A DNA stretch of 64,000 nt from Gymnopilus junonius (taxonomy: Eukaryota; Basidiomycota; Agaricomycetes; Agaricales; Galerinaceae). Made by a program: the position numbers and the translations under genes. The stretch covers positions 245,140 through 309,139 of the forward strand of contig JADNYJ010000028.1 in NCBI GenBank assembly GCA_015501075.1. Direction: 5' to 3'. This document shows, one piece after another, positions 36,137 through 45,976 of the stretch (within the stretch, counting starts at the first letter, position 1; each line of letters opens with the position of its first letter). Below the pieces are notes generated by a model that made no database searches, was not told the origin of the DNA, and worked only from the letters and a program-made list of their open reading frames with translations.

Positions 36137-37450
36137 AGGCGCGGCGTAATCTTGATAATACCGGGGAAGCTTTTTGGTTTACCCCTGCCGTGTCCGCTTG
36201 GATTTGGATTTATCCCATTAGGTGACAATATAACTATTTATTTGTGAAAACGCCAGGCTCTGTGGCAGGTAAGGGTCGGTGTGATTAACGCGCAATGCGT
36301 TAAGCGGTTACGTGATTTTGTCTATGCGAACATTGCTACATACACCGATAAGCGGCTTGCTTTTCTATTCGTATGTCGCCGCTACCAAATACTGCTTGCC
36401 TTCGACAATGGAAAACGGCAATATTTTCTATGTTCACCCATGTAACATTATCTTGGTTTGTATCGTAAACCCCATATACATATATCGTCAGTCTGTCTAG
36501 GAAAGACCTGCTTCAACTTGGCTTTCGATACTCTGAATTTTTTTACTTTATGAAATCTTGTAGGAGCCAAGTCACTTTTCCACAGCAATATTATGCTTTA
36601 TGTACATCTTGTATGTCTCCTCAGTGGCCCTAATTTAATGTGATCATAGATGATTATCTGTTACAACATTATCATATCAACAGTCGTTTTGGCATCCTGA
36701 CACTGTACGAGGAGGCGCGAACGCGTCGGACCTTTGCACGTGATCGCGTTCGTTCTCAGCGTTTGCGCTCAACGTTGGTTGTACTTTTTTTTCTTACTGT
36801 CTCTCGAATGCGATCATCGAAATGAAAAGAGAAACTTCTAGCAGTCTCCCCGATCTTGATATCATCGAAGGAAACAGCTTTCTATTGGCTCCAGGTTCTC
36901 TCGAAAATATCTCCTGCGGAAGCAGTGAAACTGGTACCTTCCGGAAATTTGCCTCTACCGTTCCCTTTTCTGTGTCCGAATCGAACCATATGCCGTCTCA
37001 TAAAGGTCGCGACATATATAATAGGTATGGACAGATATCTCATCCATTCGGAGGTCATCGTTTACGGAAAGAATTGGTTTAATTTGGCTCCCGACTGACT
37101 GCGAGATTTTTCCAATGGCTGAACTAGTTGATTAATCCAATGGCTAACCTGGTTGATTAATCGAGGCATTGAACAATGCGTTGAATCCTACCTCGTTAAA
37201 AGTAACACTGGTGACTTTGCAGTACAAGGAAGGAGGGTTTCACACCAGGAGTTAACCTCTCCTTGAGTATAAGTTGCTACCGATTGGTGAAGTTTCTGAA
37301 AATTATATCTGAGATCTCTTCGGCGGGACTGCGAATCGTGTTGATTTAAATAATCGCACTGAGTACTTTATAATTACAACGCGCCGCTAAATGCAGGTGG
37401 CGACATGATCAACGAAATACGGTGGGCTCGTCTACTAACCCCTCACATCG
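36137..37450. other. intergenic, AT-rich
   Basis: No supported gene. Two overlapping frames at 36822-37098 have no motif. A 25-bp imperfect tandem duplication lies at 37112-37161 (listed separately). Confidence 0.4.
37112..37161. repeat. 25-bp imperfect tandem duplication
   Basis: Two adjacent units, 37112-37136 and 37137-37161, share CCAATGGCT, then CT.GTTGATTAAT, with a few mismatches. They look like a simple tandem duplication about 290 bp upstream of the tRNA gene. No function is inferred. Confidence 0.7.
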
Positions 37451-37549
37451 TCCCCCTTAGCTCAGTGGTAGAGCGCTTCACTAGTATCCTGCGTGCGATT
37501 CAGTGTTCTGTCCATGAAGAGGTCAGTCGTTCAAGTCGGCTAGGGGGAA
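37451..37549 (+). tRNA. tRNA-Thr(AGT) with 27-nt intron
   Basis: All arms fold. The 7-bp acceptor TCCCCCT (37451-37457) pairs with AGGGGGA (37542-37548), with A as discriminator. The D arm is GCTC-AGTGGTA-GAGC. The anticodon stem CTTCA (37476-37480) pairs with TGAAG, with anticodon AGT at 34-36 followed by A37. The T arm is AGTCG-TTCAAGT-CGGCT. A 27-nt intron (37487-37513) lies in the standard place after position 37. Internal A and B boxes are evident, and a T5 run follows. A34 is expected to be edited to inosine, reading ACU/ACC/ACA threonine codons. Confidence 0.9.
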
Positions 37550-37551
37550 TA

Positions 37552-37556
37552 TTTTT
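37552..37556 (+). terminator. Pol III terminator of tRNA-Thr
   Basis: TTTTT begins three bases after the discriminator base, the normal RNA polymerase III stop. Confidence 0.8.
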
Positions 37557-37815
37557 CCCTTTCGGCTGCCTGATCCAATATTCCTAAAGCCTCCGACATG
37601 TTTCTTGCTATTTGTCCTGCTGTGAGGTTTATCTCATTCCACTTCTCTATCAGTGACGCAAACAAAGGGGACAAGTAAAAGAGGGAATAATTTCTAAAAA
37701 AAAAAGTTGATACAAAACGCCCGAAGCTGTCTAGACAATACGTCACCCACTATACATTCTTATACAATTTTGCTTAACCCGAAGAAGAAATCCAAAAGCC
37801 TTTGTTGATAAAAAC

Positions 37816-40128
37816 CTATTCAACCCGCCTAGCAGTCTTAGGCACACACATCCACACAAGAAGCAGGACGCTGATCATGGAAATCATTCTAGAAAGACCA
37901 TTGTCAATGTCCTCGCTTTTTCACTTTTAGATCATCCAGAAATCAAGACTCACAAAGGCTGCAATGATGCAATGCCATACTTGGCCGCCAAAAGACCTGT
38001 GACGAAAGGCACTGCTGCTGAGCCTGCGACACCAATGCCTGCGACGAGGCCAACGCAAGCTGTGAGCAGCCATCGTGGAAGGATGTGCGTCATATGCGAG
38101 ACGAGCAGAGGAACATGGGACCGAGTACGAGGCCAATGAGAGAAACCTATATGCATGTAAGATATCGAATCCGTTTACTTAAGGAAACTTGTTGAAAAAG
38201 CTTACAGCAACCGCGTTCTCGATGATGGAAGGAACAAACCAGATTGTAAGTTCCAGTCTAATATTTACGGAGGACATTTATTAGCAAGTGTGTGATGGCT
38301 GAAAACAAAAACCACATACGCAATTGCGATGAGAGAATATATTATGATTATTCGGTGTGCGCCGACCATCTTGTTGAGCCACATCAAACCGATACGTCCT
38401 AGAGTGAGACCTATGCATGATCGTTAGAAAAGAGGAAAAGGAAGAAAGATATCGGCAGTCGCACCGCCAAAGAACCAGACGAAATATAACCGGAACTATG
38501 ACCACCATGTCGTTCTCGAATAATGAACGTGACGATCCAACCTATGAAATTTGTCAGGGAGGCCGACGGATAGATTGTTTATCGATTTACCACCAAGAGT
38601 AACTTCCACACCAATATAAATCACCGAGAAGATGGTAAGTAGAGGAATAGATTTGAGAGCAAAGATCTGTCTGTATTTGCTTCCGCCTTGTGGGTGAACT
38701 GTAGAATCTGCGCTTGGTTCTTGGCCGCCTTCTAGGAGTACATCTTTTGGATATCAAACCGAAAATTAGGATTTTAAGACTGCACGATTGAGATACCAAA
38801 GACATACCTTCTTGTCGGCGGAACCGGAAGACGTAGATAATGAAACAAAGATTGAGCAGAGAAAAGAATTCAGACAAAATGTAATGGTAAGCCCATTTCT
38901 TGTTGGCGAATCCTGAGAAATAGGTCGAAGAAAACGGGGTCGTCAAGGCTCCAAAACCTGTAGAAAGGAATAGTTTAGTGATCTGTGAATGTCTGGGGCA
39001 TTTGACAGTTGGTTCAGTACCGTAAGCGCCATGCATCATCCCTAACTTCGTTGACATGTGTTCATGCAAACTACCCACGAACCCGTTTGCTTGGGCATTC
39101 TTGAAGAAAAAAGAAGAGTAGAAGCAAAGAAATTTATAAACGATACTGTCAAAGGACGATTTTGGTCTGAAGGCATACCTGAATTGATTCACTGAATCCT
39201 ACAATGACGTAGGCGCAGATTAAGAGAGGAAATGGCGGTGCAGGAATGATGATCGCGTATCCTATTGACTGACATACTGCACCAAGAACCAGAATCTATG
39301 GAGATTATAACGAATGAGAATAAAAGAAGCTTTGGAAGCTTCGCTTTGATTTAAATACCTTGCCCATGCCCACGCGATCATTCAACCAGACATTTAGCGC
39401 TGCTCCACAAATGTATCCCTTTGAAATTCAAAGATTTGGTTGGCAAGAAACCCTAAATAAGAGAAAGCGAAGGCGTACAAAACAGCTTCCGACAAAGATC
39501 ATGGATACGACTGAAAATCCAACCTGATAAACCACACACATTCAATGGAAGAAAAAGAGTTGAAGAGGGAAAGCACCTTATACTGTTCTTGCCATCTTGG
39601 AAGCATCGGCCCTGCTGTGCCGTCATTCCAACCCATTAACCAAACGCTCCAACAGAGGGATAGGAAGTGGAGCATGCTGTAGCGTTGCTGCTGCTTTTTG
39701 GACAACCTCTCCTGTGCAGTATTCAGATTTGCAGAAGAGACGTCCATGGAAGCTGCTTGGTTCACTCCTAAAGAAGAACCTTCAGGGGCTTGATCTAGAA
39801 CACTTGGAGCGAGGGATGATTCGCCGTTGAAAGGGTGAGCTGTGACGGTATAAACACTCTTTTCGGAGTCCTGTCTGTTGAGGGCTGAGGGCCTTCTGGA
39901 CCTTTCGGAGAGGTACGTTGGGGCGGAATGCAGTTCGTATATGGTGTTTGTGGTGTCTGTCTTGCTGGCGTCCAAAGGAGCCGGCGGATACGGGTGCTCG
40001 AGAACAGGAAGAGTATCTAGAGCGGATTCTAGGTCATTGTCTGGGCGCGTATGGGGTTGCAGTGAAAGATCTTTGAGAGGAAGGTCATTGTTGGAGGAGA
40101 GGGAAATGTCGAGCTGAGACCTTGACAT
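37816..40128 (-). pseudogene. MFS transporter with two one-base frameshifts
   Basis: A many-exon major facilitator of the group often labelled BSC6-like in fungi. A disordered, Ser/Pro-rich cytosolic N-terminus of about 130 residues (MSRSQLDISLSSNN onward) leads to YSMLHFLSLCWSVWLMGWND. Later segments include NAQANGFVGSLHEHMSTKLG, MMHGAYG|FGALTTPFSSTYFS, IPLLTIFSVIYIGVEVTLGG, WIVTFIIRE, LGRIGLMWLNKMVGAHR, IGLVLGPMF and HILPRWLLTACVGLVAGIG, ending VPKTARRVE. The frame breaks twice: near 38474 (SSGYISSG then FFGG) and near 38112 (GLVLGPMF then the LLVSHM frame). Each is explained by one missing T in a TTT run. This may be true decay or homopolymer error in the assembly. The substrate is unknown. 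Confidence 0.75.
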
Positions 40129-41623
40129 TGCGGTGATCCTCCCGCAAAGGGAGAGGGAAAGGAAAGGGAAAGATTAGAGTCGAAAGTCAACCCAGGAGAC
40201 AGGTTCTTAAATAACGAAGGAGCTCGCTTCCATGGGCCTTGAGGCAAGAAAGGACCCTCAAACATCTTCCTAAAAATTATCACTGCGAAGGAAGATGACG
40301 GTGAGAGGCTCCAGGGCTCAGCTGATTATCGCTGTATGTCAGCCTTTTACGTCCGTTGCGGTCGTCGGCATCCCCATCCTTGCGCATTCTTGGACCTGTG
40401 ACAATTACCGTGTCCCTAGGGTGGGAGTGAAGAGATAAGAAAGACGTCTACAAAACCATTTAGAAAGAGGCCGTCTTGATATCATTGGCCTAAAGACGGA
40501 GATGAAGACATCTTTCTAGACATATACTATGTCATTGGACTGACTGTGCTCTTCTCCAGTTAGACTAGGTTTTGGGTGAGAACATAAACACCGCACTTGG
40601 TGTCGACAGGCAAGTAAAAAAAAGAGGCTTGGAAGCCGACGGCCGAGAATTTTCCGAAGCTGTTTTTGGAATTTGAGGGTCCAGCTCGGTTCGAAAATTT
40701 GGCTGTGATTGGCCCGGAACTTGGACATAGAGGTACAGCGCACAGAGCGCCTGAGAGCGAGTCTTCTACCTTATGTACTGAATCATCTAGATTATGCAAG
40801 GGTTATGGTTGACCCTCTCTTCTTCTCCCGGTTTTCCGTCCCGATGAATCGTGGCATGCGGCATGGCGACTCATGGCAAGCCTAGTGGGGTTTTGATACC
40901 ACGACGAGACATCCCGAGTTATGCACATGAAGGACTGTTGGCGAGGCGTCGCCAAGGCTCTCACTCAGAACCAGTATAAAGTGGAACGATATCTGAATTG
41001 GAGTTGCTCGTTTGACGGTTGAGCAAGGTCAGAATGTTCAAGGAGCAAAGGGGAGGGTTTTCCTGCGGTTTTAGTGGGTATTCCCGCCGTGAAAAAGAAT
41101 TAAAGAATTCGAGATCACATGACTCCTCCCAGCTTCTCTCCTAGTGTGCTTTACCGTCGTATCTTGGCCTCTCATCATTGATTTCTCACTGGATAAATGC
41201 AGATAATAGAGGCATAGCTTGTAAAATAATCTGTAGCTTTAGTTTTCTTTTCTGATCCATTCAAACTATGTCAGAGGTTGCACAGATTTGCAATCAAATA
41301 CCCAATCTGCTTACCTTTTTTTCTCAAAAATCAACCAATCTGAGCTGGAAAAAATGCCAGAAATCAAGAGGTGGAGGTGTTTGGTCAATGTTAGGCAGTT
41401 TTCATGAAAGGAGGGGCCAAACCTTGCACACTAGCATGCTAGAGCATACTGAGACATTCAAATTTACTCAAAGCACCCTAAATTTTGTGCTTTTCTGCAG
41501 TATTAATCAAAATTTTGCATTGCAAAGCTGGAAATATCATCACAGCTATCACTTCACCAGAGCTGAAAGGTTGAAACAAAAGGAGGAGGGGGTTATGTAG
41601 CCAATAACCTGGCCAAATCAATT
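40129..41623. other. intergenic, repeat-like toward the right
   Basis: The left part is the leader of the MFS gene. From about 41200 to 41623 the sequence becomes AT-rich and repeat-like. The frame 41268-41600 there is low in information and is not supported as a gene. This flank continues after the retrotransposon at 53014, so the element split an older intergenic or repeat sequence. Confidence 0.4.
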
Positions 41624-41653
41624 AAAAGTTATCTGCCATGGCAGATAACTTTT
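41624..41653. repeat. 30-bp perfect palindrome at retrotransposon insertion site
   Basis: AAAAGTTATCTGCC followed by its exact reverse complement around a central AT. Its last five bases (CTTTT) are the target-site duplication of the retrotransposon that begins at the next base. After the element the flank resumes CTTTT-GGCTGGCAGATACC, which repeats part of the right arm imperfectly. It can form a cruciform. Confidence 0.85.
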
Positions 41654-42105
41654 TGTTATGACGTTGATGACAGAACCTAATCTGATAAGATAAGGTCTGG
41701 CGTAGTAGTCATAGAGGTCATTCGATGAAGTCCACTTAGGTATTGTCTTCGATAGAAGAATGCCTTAGTGGTTCAAGTTCGTCTCGGTTGTTACAAGAGA
41801 TAATATTCTCAAGAACAAGCTAAGGAATACATGTAGACTAGCTATGGTTATATACTATTTGGGTTTGATAATAATATAGACGAAACGGAAGTAAAACAAG
41901 GGGAATCGGAAAGGGGTGATCATCATCGGGCAGTACAAGGGATGATGATCAAAGGAAAGATTGTCCGCATACAAGTAAGAAAGTGAATGATCATCTTGCG
42001 AGCAAAGATGATCATGAGGAAACTATAAATAGAAATTGTTCGATAAATGATAACAAGAAAAGAAAATGGGGCGCACGATAAGATAAGGAAACGGGAGTCG
42101 TAACA
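41654..42105 (-). repeat. 3' LTR (452 bp)
   Basis: Bounded by TG...CA (reads TGTTATG to GTAACA on the plus strand) and nearly identical to 52548-53008. It contains a TATA box (41848-41854, minus) and the conserved start region (41811-41822). Differences from the other LTR include several CG/CA/TG exchanges, for example near 41700. Confidence 0.95.
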
Positions 42106-42118
42106 TTACCCCCCTACT
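42106..42118 (-). promoter_or_regulatory. polypurine tract
   Basis: AGTAGGGGGGTAA on the minus strand directly abuts the 3' LTR, the expected plus-strand primer for the retroelement. Confidence 0.75.
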
Positions 42119-43387
42119 AAGAATTGAAGCCCCTGGCTTCAATAATGGGTCCCCGGTCATGTTGTTGTCTGCCTCTTCTCCTTGCCAGCCGTCATAGGCT
42201 CCATTGTGCCAATCATTCAGTGCATTGTTGATGTCGTCGACATGTGCTAGTTGTTCCTCTGTGAATTCGTAGGCATAGCCTACAAATTCCCCATCACTTC
42301 GTCGGATTGGTCATTGACTACAATTGATCGAGTTGTGGCCTGGATGATACTGGCAGCAGTGATGGCAGCGGTAGCTGTGGCAGTCGGCCTGCCAGTGGTT
42401 CGCACTGCTGCAAACAAAGCAGCATCGTCGAGGGCTTGGTCGGGGGTTCGTCGGGGTGCAGGCAGGTCTGAAGGGAGTCTGGGGTCAGGGAGGTAGAGGA
42501 GGGGATTCGGCATAGGAAGGAGGGTCGTTATGGGTGGCGTTCTGGGCAGAGGTCATCTGCATGGTGGCAAGGGCATGCCTTCAGGGAACGGTGGCGGGTG
42601 GTGTGGTTGGGGTGGTGCAAGGGAGCGTGTCGGAACGGGTCCTGGGGAGTAGTCGTTGATGGAGACGGTGTTGATGAATCATTGGTCGCTAGGAGGAATG
42701 GGTGGATGGGTCTGTGGGGTGGTGTCATAAACAGAGGGAAGGTGGTAAGGTTCTTCCTCGGACCTAATAGCAGACGTAGCAGTAGGAGGGCATTCTCCTC
42801 ATCGTCTGCTGCTAACGAGGAGAGGGTGGATGGCTCTTTCGAGCCTGAAGCGCGTAAGGGTTTCGAACAGTTGTACTGACTTCGTTCGAGATGCCTTAAC
42901 TATTTCGCAGTGGCGCTGGGCTCAGTCGGTTTCATTCTTGAACTGGCGGAGAGTATCCCTAAGAAAGGGATTGGATACGAGAACTTCAAGGGTGGTGGAG
43001 TAAATGGGGGATGGTTAAGGAACTGTTCAAGTTCCTTGTGAGTTAGCTGTTGGAAATCCAGAAGTCAAGTAAGTTGAGGAAGTCCTCAACAGAACGAAGG
43101 GGGGCATGTACCGTAGGGATGGGAGGTGGGTATCTGGTGGAGGGGGCATCATTCGGATCGGGTGAATCGGAAGAGGAATCCGTCTGGGATAGACAGACTT
43201 CAGCTCTGGTATGAGAGGAGGAAGCGGCGGGGTAGGCGAAGGTGCATTCACCTGGGCCAGGCGGATGCGTATGTCAGAGGGAGACGAGTTGGGAGCAGAG
43301 GCAGTAGCGCAGGTTCGAGTGGAAAGCAAGGCATGTTGTAGAAGTTGATGAGTAACTGAAGAAATAAAGGAGCCCAGTTCACCTTCT
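42119..43387 (-). other. degenerate coding region between ORF3 and 3' LTR
   Basis: Minus-strand frames here are Pro/Ser/Thr-rich with stops and frame changes (for example PPPPDTHLPSLRYMPP near 43120). Just before the polypurine tract there is a coherent stretch GEFVGYAYEFTEEQLAHVDD, then NNALNDWHNGAYDGWQGEEA. This suggests the element once had a longer, disordered third coding region reaching the LTR. There is no env-like membrane helix or signal peptide. Confidence 0.4.
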
Positions 43388-43714
43388 TTATAGGTGTTCC
43401 AAGTATTCCTCAAGGATCATCTTCAGTTTCTTGATCAGGCGTTTTGATGCCTTCTCCTTGACTGGGGTGATGGTTTCAGTTTCCCATCTTGAGGTCTCTC
43501 TATCGATCATCCGGACTGTAATAATAGCCTTCCTTTCATATATGTTGTTCCAGGGTATATTTTTGGGTAGAGGGGCCAGTGGTTCGTGAGCAAACTTCCA
43601 TTCCCAGTACGTGATTTTCGTTTCTTCAGGGGTCAGTGGAGGTTTCGGGAATGTGAATAAGTCGATCATGAAGGTATCATCGACATGGAGTGGGGATGCG
43701 GCATTCGAGTTCAT
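43388..43714 (-). CDS. retrotransposon ORF3, 108 aa, unknown function
   Basis: Starts at an ATG whose ATGA overlaps the pol stop and reads MNSNAASPLHVDDTFMIDLF, then FPKPPLTPEETKITYWEWKF, ending KLKMILEEYLEHL. It is fully open although pol around it is riddled with stops. The product is mixed alpha/charged with a Trp-rich middle and matches no retroviral domain I know. The 4-base stop/start overlap suggests expression by termination-reinitiation or a former pol fusion. It could instead be a chance frame, but the sequence looks protein-like. Confidence 0.5.
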   Translation of the reverse strand: MNSNAASPLHVDDTFMIDLFTFPKPPLTPEETKITYWEWKFAHEPLAPLPKNIPWNNIYERKAIITVRMIDRETSRWETETITPVKEKASKRLIKKLKMILEEYLEHL

Positions 43715-45561
43715 GACTGGTATGGTGGTAGAGAGTGAAGTTGCTTGTAAACTTCGAGTTTCTCCGATGCATTGGCAAGATTCGATCCGGGTTCCCACGA
43801 TGCTTCGGTTATAGGATAGCCGAGCCATTTGACGTAGTATTGGTAGCATCCATTTCTGTACTTTCGATGGTTCAGAATGGTTTGACTTCGTATTCTGGTT
43901 CTCCATCAATCGTTTCAGGGGGTGGTTGAGTGAAGTTTCGGCCATGAACCTGTGTTTCCGTGTAGGGCATCAACAATGTTGCATGGAAGATGTCATGAAT
44001 TTTCCATGTCTTTGGCAGTTGTAGCTGATATGTGAGAGGTCCTAGGATGCATTTGATCTTGAACGGTCCTTCTCTCCTTGGTGCCAGCTTCTTGTTATAC
44101 CGCATTTTGAGGTTCCTGGAGTCAAGCCATACCTTCTGTCCTTCCTTGAATGGTAAGAGTTAGATTTTCATCGATCAGCCATTCTTGCTCTTGCCAGTTC
44201 GTGTGCTGCAAGGGCTTCCTTTCTGTCTGAGATGAGGTTTTTCAGTTTTTCCTCGACTGAGGGAAACTTCGTGTTTTCAAACGTGGTGGGAATTGGACAG
44301 GATTAGTTCCGAACATGAGTTCGAATGGGGTCCTTTGCCTGTCAGCATGTCTTTGATCATTGTGGACAAATTCCAGGGTGCCAACATGTTGTTTCCAGGT
44401 GGTCGGGTTAGAGGAACAATAGATAGTGAGATACACTTCTATTTCCTGATTGAATCATTCAGTGGTGCCATCTGACTGGGGTGATATGCCGTTGACAGTT
44501 TCGACTTAATTCCAAGAAGTTTAAGCAGTTCTTGGAATGTTCTTGCCCGAATTGGGGTCCTCTATCGGAAATGATACTGTCCGGTAGGCCGAATCACTTG
44601 AATAAGTTGTCTTGAAGGAGTAGTGCCGCTCCTTCTTGCGAAAGAGTTTTCGAGCAAGGCATGATAATTACCCCTTTGTAAGTCCGTGATCACCACGATC
44701 AATAAAGAATCAAATCCGTCGATGCTGGGGAGGTCCGTGATCATGTCCATGGAGCATTGTGCGAATGGTCTCATGGATTTGGCTCCTTCGATCGGGTGCA
44801 AGGAGGGATTCCGGGTTTCGGTTGATCTTGAACTGTTGGCATTGTCCGCACCCTTTGACGTAATTTTTGACAAACGTTCGCATTCCAGGCCACCAGTATA
44901 GTTGTCATACCGCATTGTATGTTTCCAGTTCTCCGGGGTGTCCTGCGGTGACCGAGTCATGGTACATCGCGATGATTTTCCTTCATAGTTCTTGATCATC
45001 GGGAATGTAATTCTTTTTCTTGTAAAAGATTAGTTCACCGATGCCTTCCATTTGCATTGTCTCCCAGTCATCTAAGTCTTTTGCGAGACTTCGAGGTCCT
45101 TCTTGTGTTAGGAGTTTCAATGTGTCGACTACATCCTTGTCCTGTTTCCTTGATTGGGTGATTTCCATTTGGAGATCGGCGTCAATCAAATTTATAAATA
45201 GACTCTCTGGAAGGAGAATCTTGTCTTCATTGTCATGATCCTCATCGGGGATCATGTCCAGTCTTCGTGAGAGGGCATCCGATTGAACCATTTTACTTCC
45301 GGGGAGGTGGACCAGTTGTATATCATATTCCGAGAGGAATAGAGACCATCTTGCTTGGCGTCTATTCAATTTTTGAGTACTTCTAAAGTACGTCAAATTC
45401 TTGTGATCAGAATAGATGATCATTGTGAATGTCGATCCTTGAATGTAGTGTCTCCATTCTTTGAGGGATCAGATCATCGCCAATAGTTCTCTGTCATAAA
45501 TCTCATAGTTTCTCTCAGTGGGAGAGAACGTCTTCGAGATGAATGCCACTGGGTGTCGGTC

Positions 45562-45569
45562 TCCGTTGC
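45562..45569. repeat. hAT target-site duplication TCCGTTGC, left
   Basis: Identical to 49458-49465 on the other side of the hAT element. The octamer belongs to the RNase H coding sequence of the retrotransposon. Confidence 0.9.
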
Positions 45570-45580
45570 TAGTGATGTGC

Positions 45581-45715
45581 TGGCTCCGGCTTGGCTCAAA
45601 AGCCCTGGCTCCGGCCTGGCTTTGGGTGGCTCAGGCTTTAGAAAATAGTGGGCCGGGCCCTGGGCCAAAAACCAGGCCTGGCCTGGCCCGGCTTTGGCCC
45701 AAGCCGGGGCTTATA
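45581..45715. repeat. left subterminal GC-rich repeats of hAT element
   Basis: Many copies of GGCCTGGC/GGCTTGG-like words in both orientations. A similar array lies at 49299-49446 inside the right end. Such arrays are usual transposase-binding regions in hAT elements. Confidence 0.7.
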
Positions 45716-45976
45716 ACCTATATATAGCATATTTCGGATACAAAACATGAAATATCAATACAAATGAGATATATAATATGTGAATGGTGATTAACTGGGT
45801 TTAAATATACTAAATACCTAGTCCTCGAAGTCTGAATCCTCTGCATCGATAACCAGTGAGTCCCAGCTCTGGGGTTCATCTGCATCAACCCAATTGGGGT
45901 CTTCATCATTGTCAAAAACCTCAAGTTCTTGCTCAAGAACTGAGCATGGCTGGGGTGGGTGAAAGATGAGTTCTTT

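Noticed and set aside
41268..41600. 110-codon ORF beside the retrotransposon
   Set aside because: Low-complexity, repeat-like sequence interrupted by the palindrome and insertion site; no motif.
42280..43413. Env-like gene downstream of pol
   Set aside because: The region is Pro-rich without signal peptide, transmembrane helix or Cys pattern; it is described instead as a degenerate third coding region.
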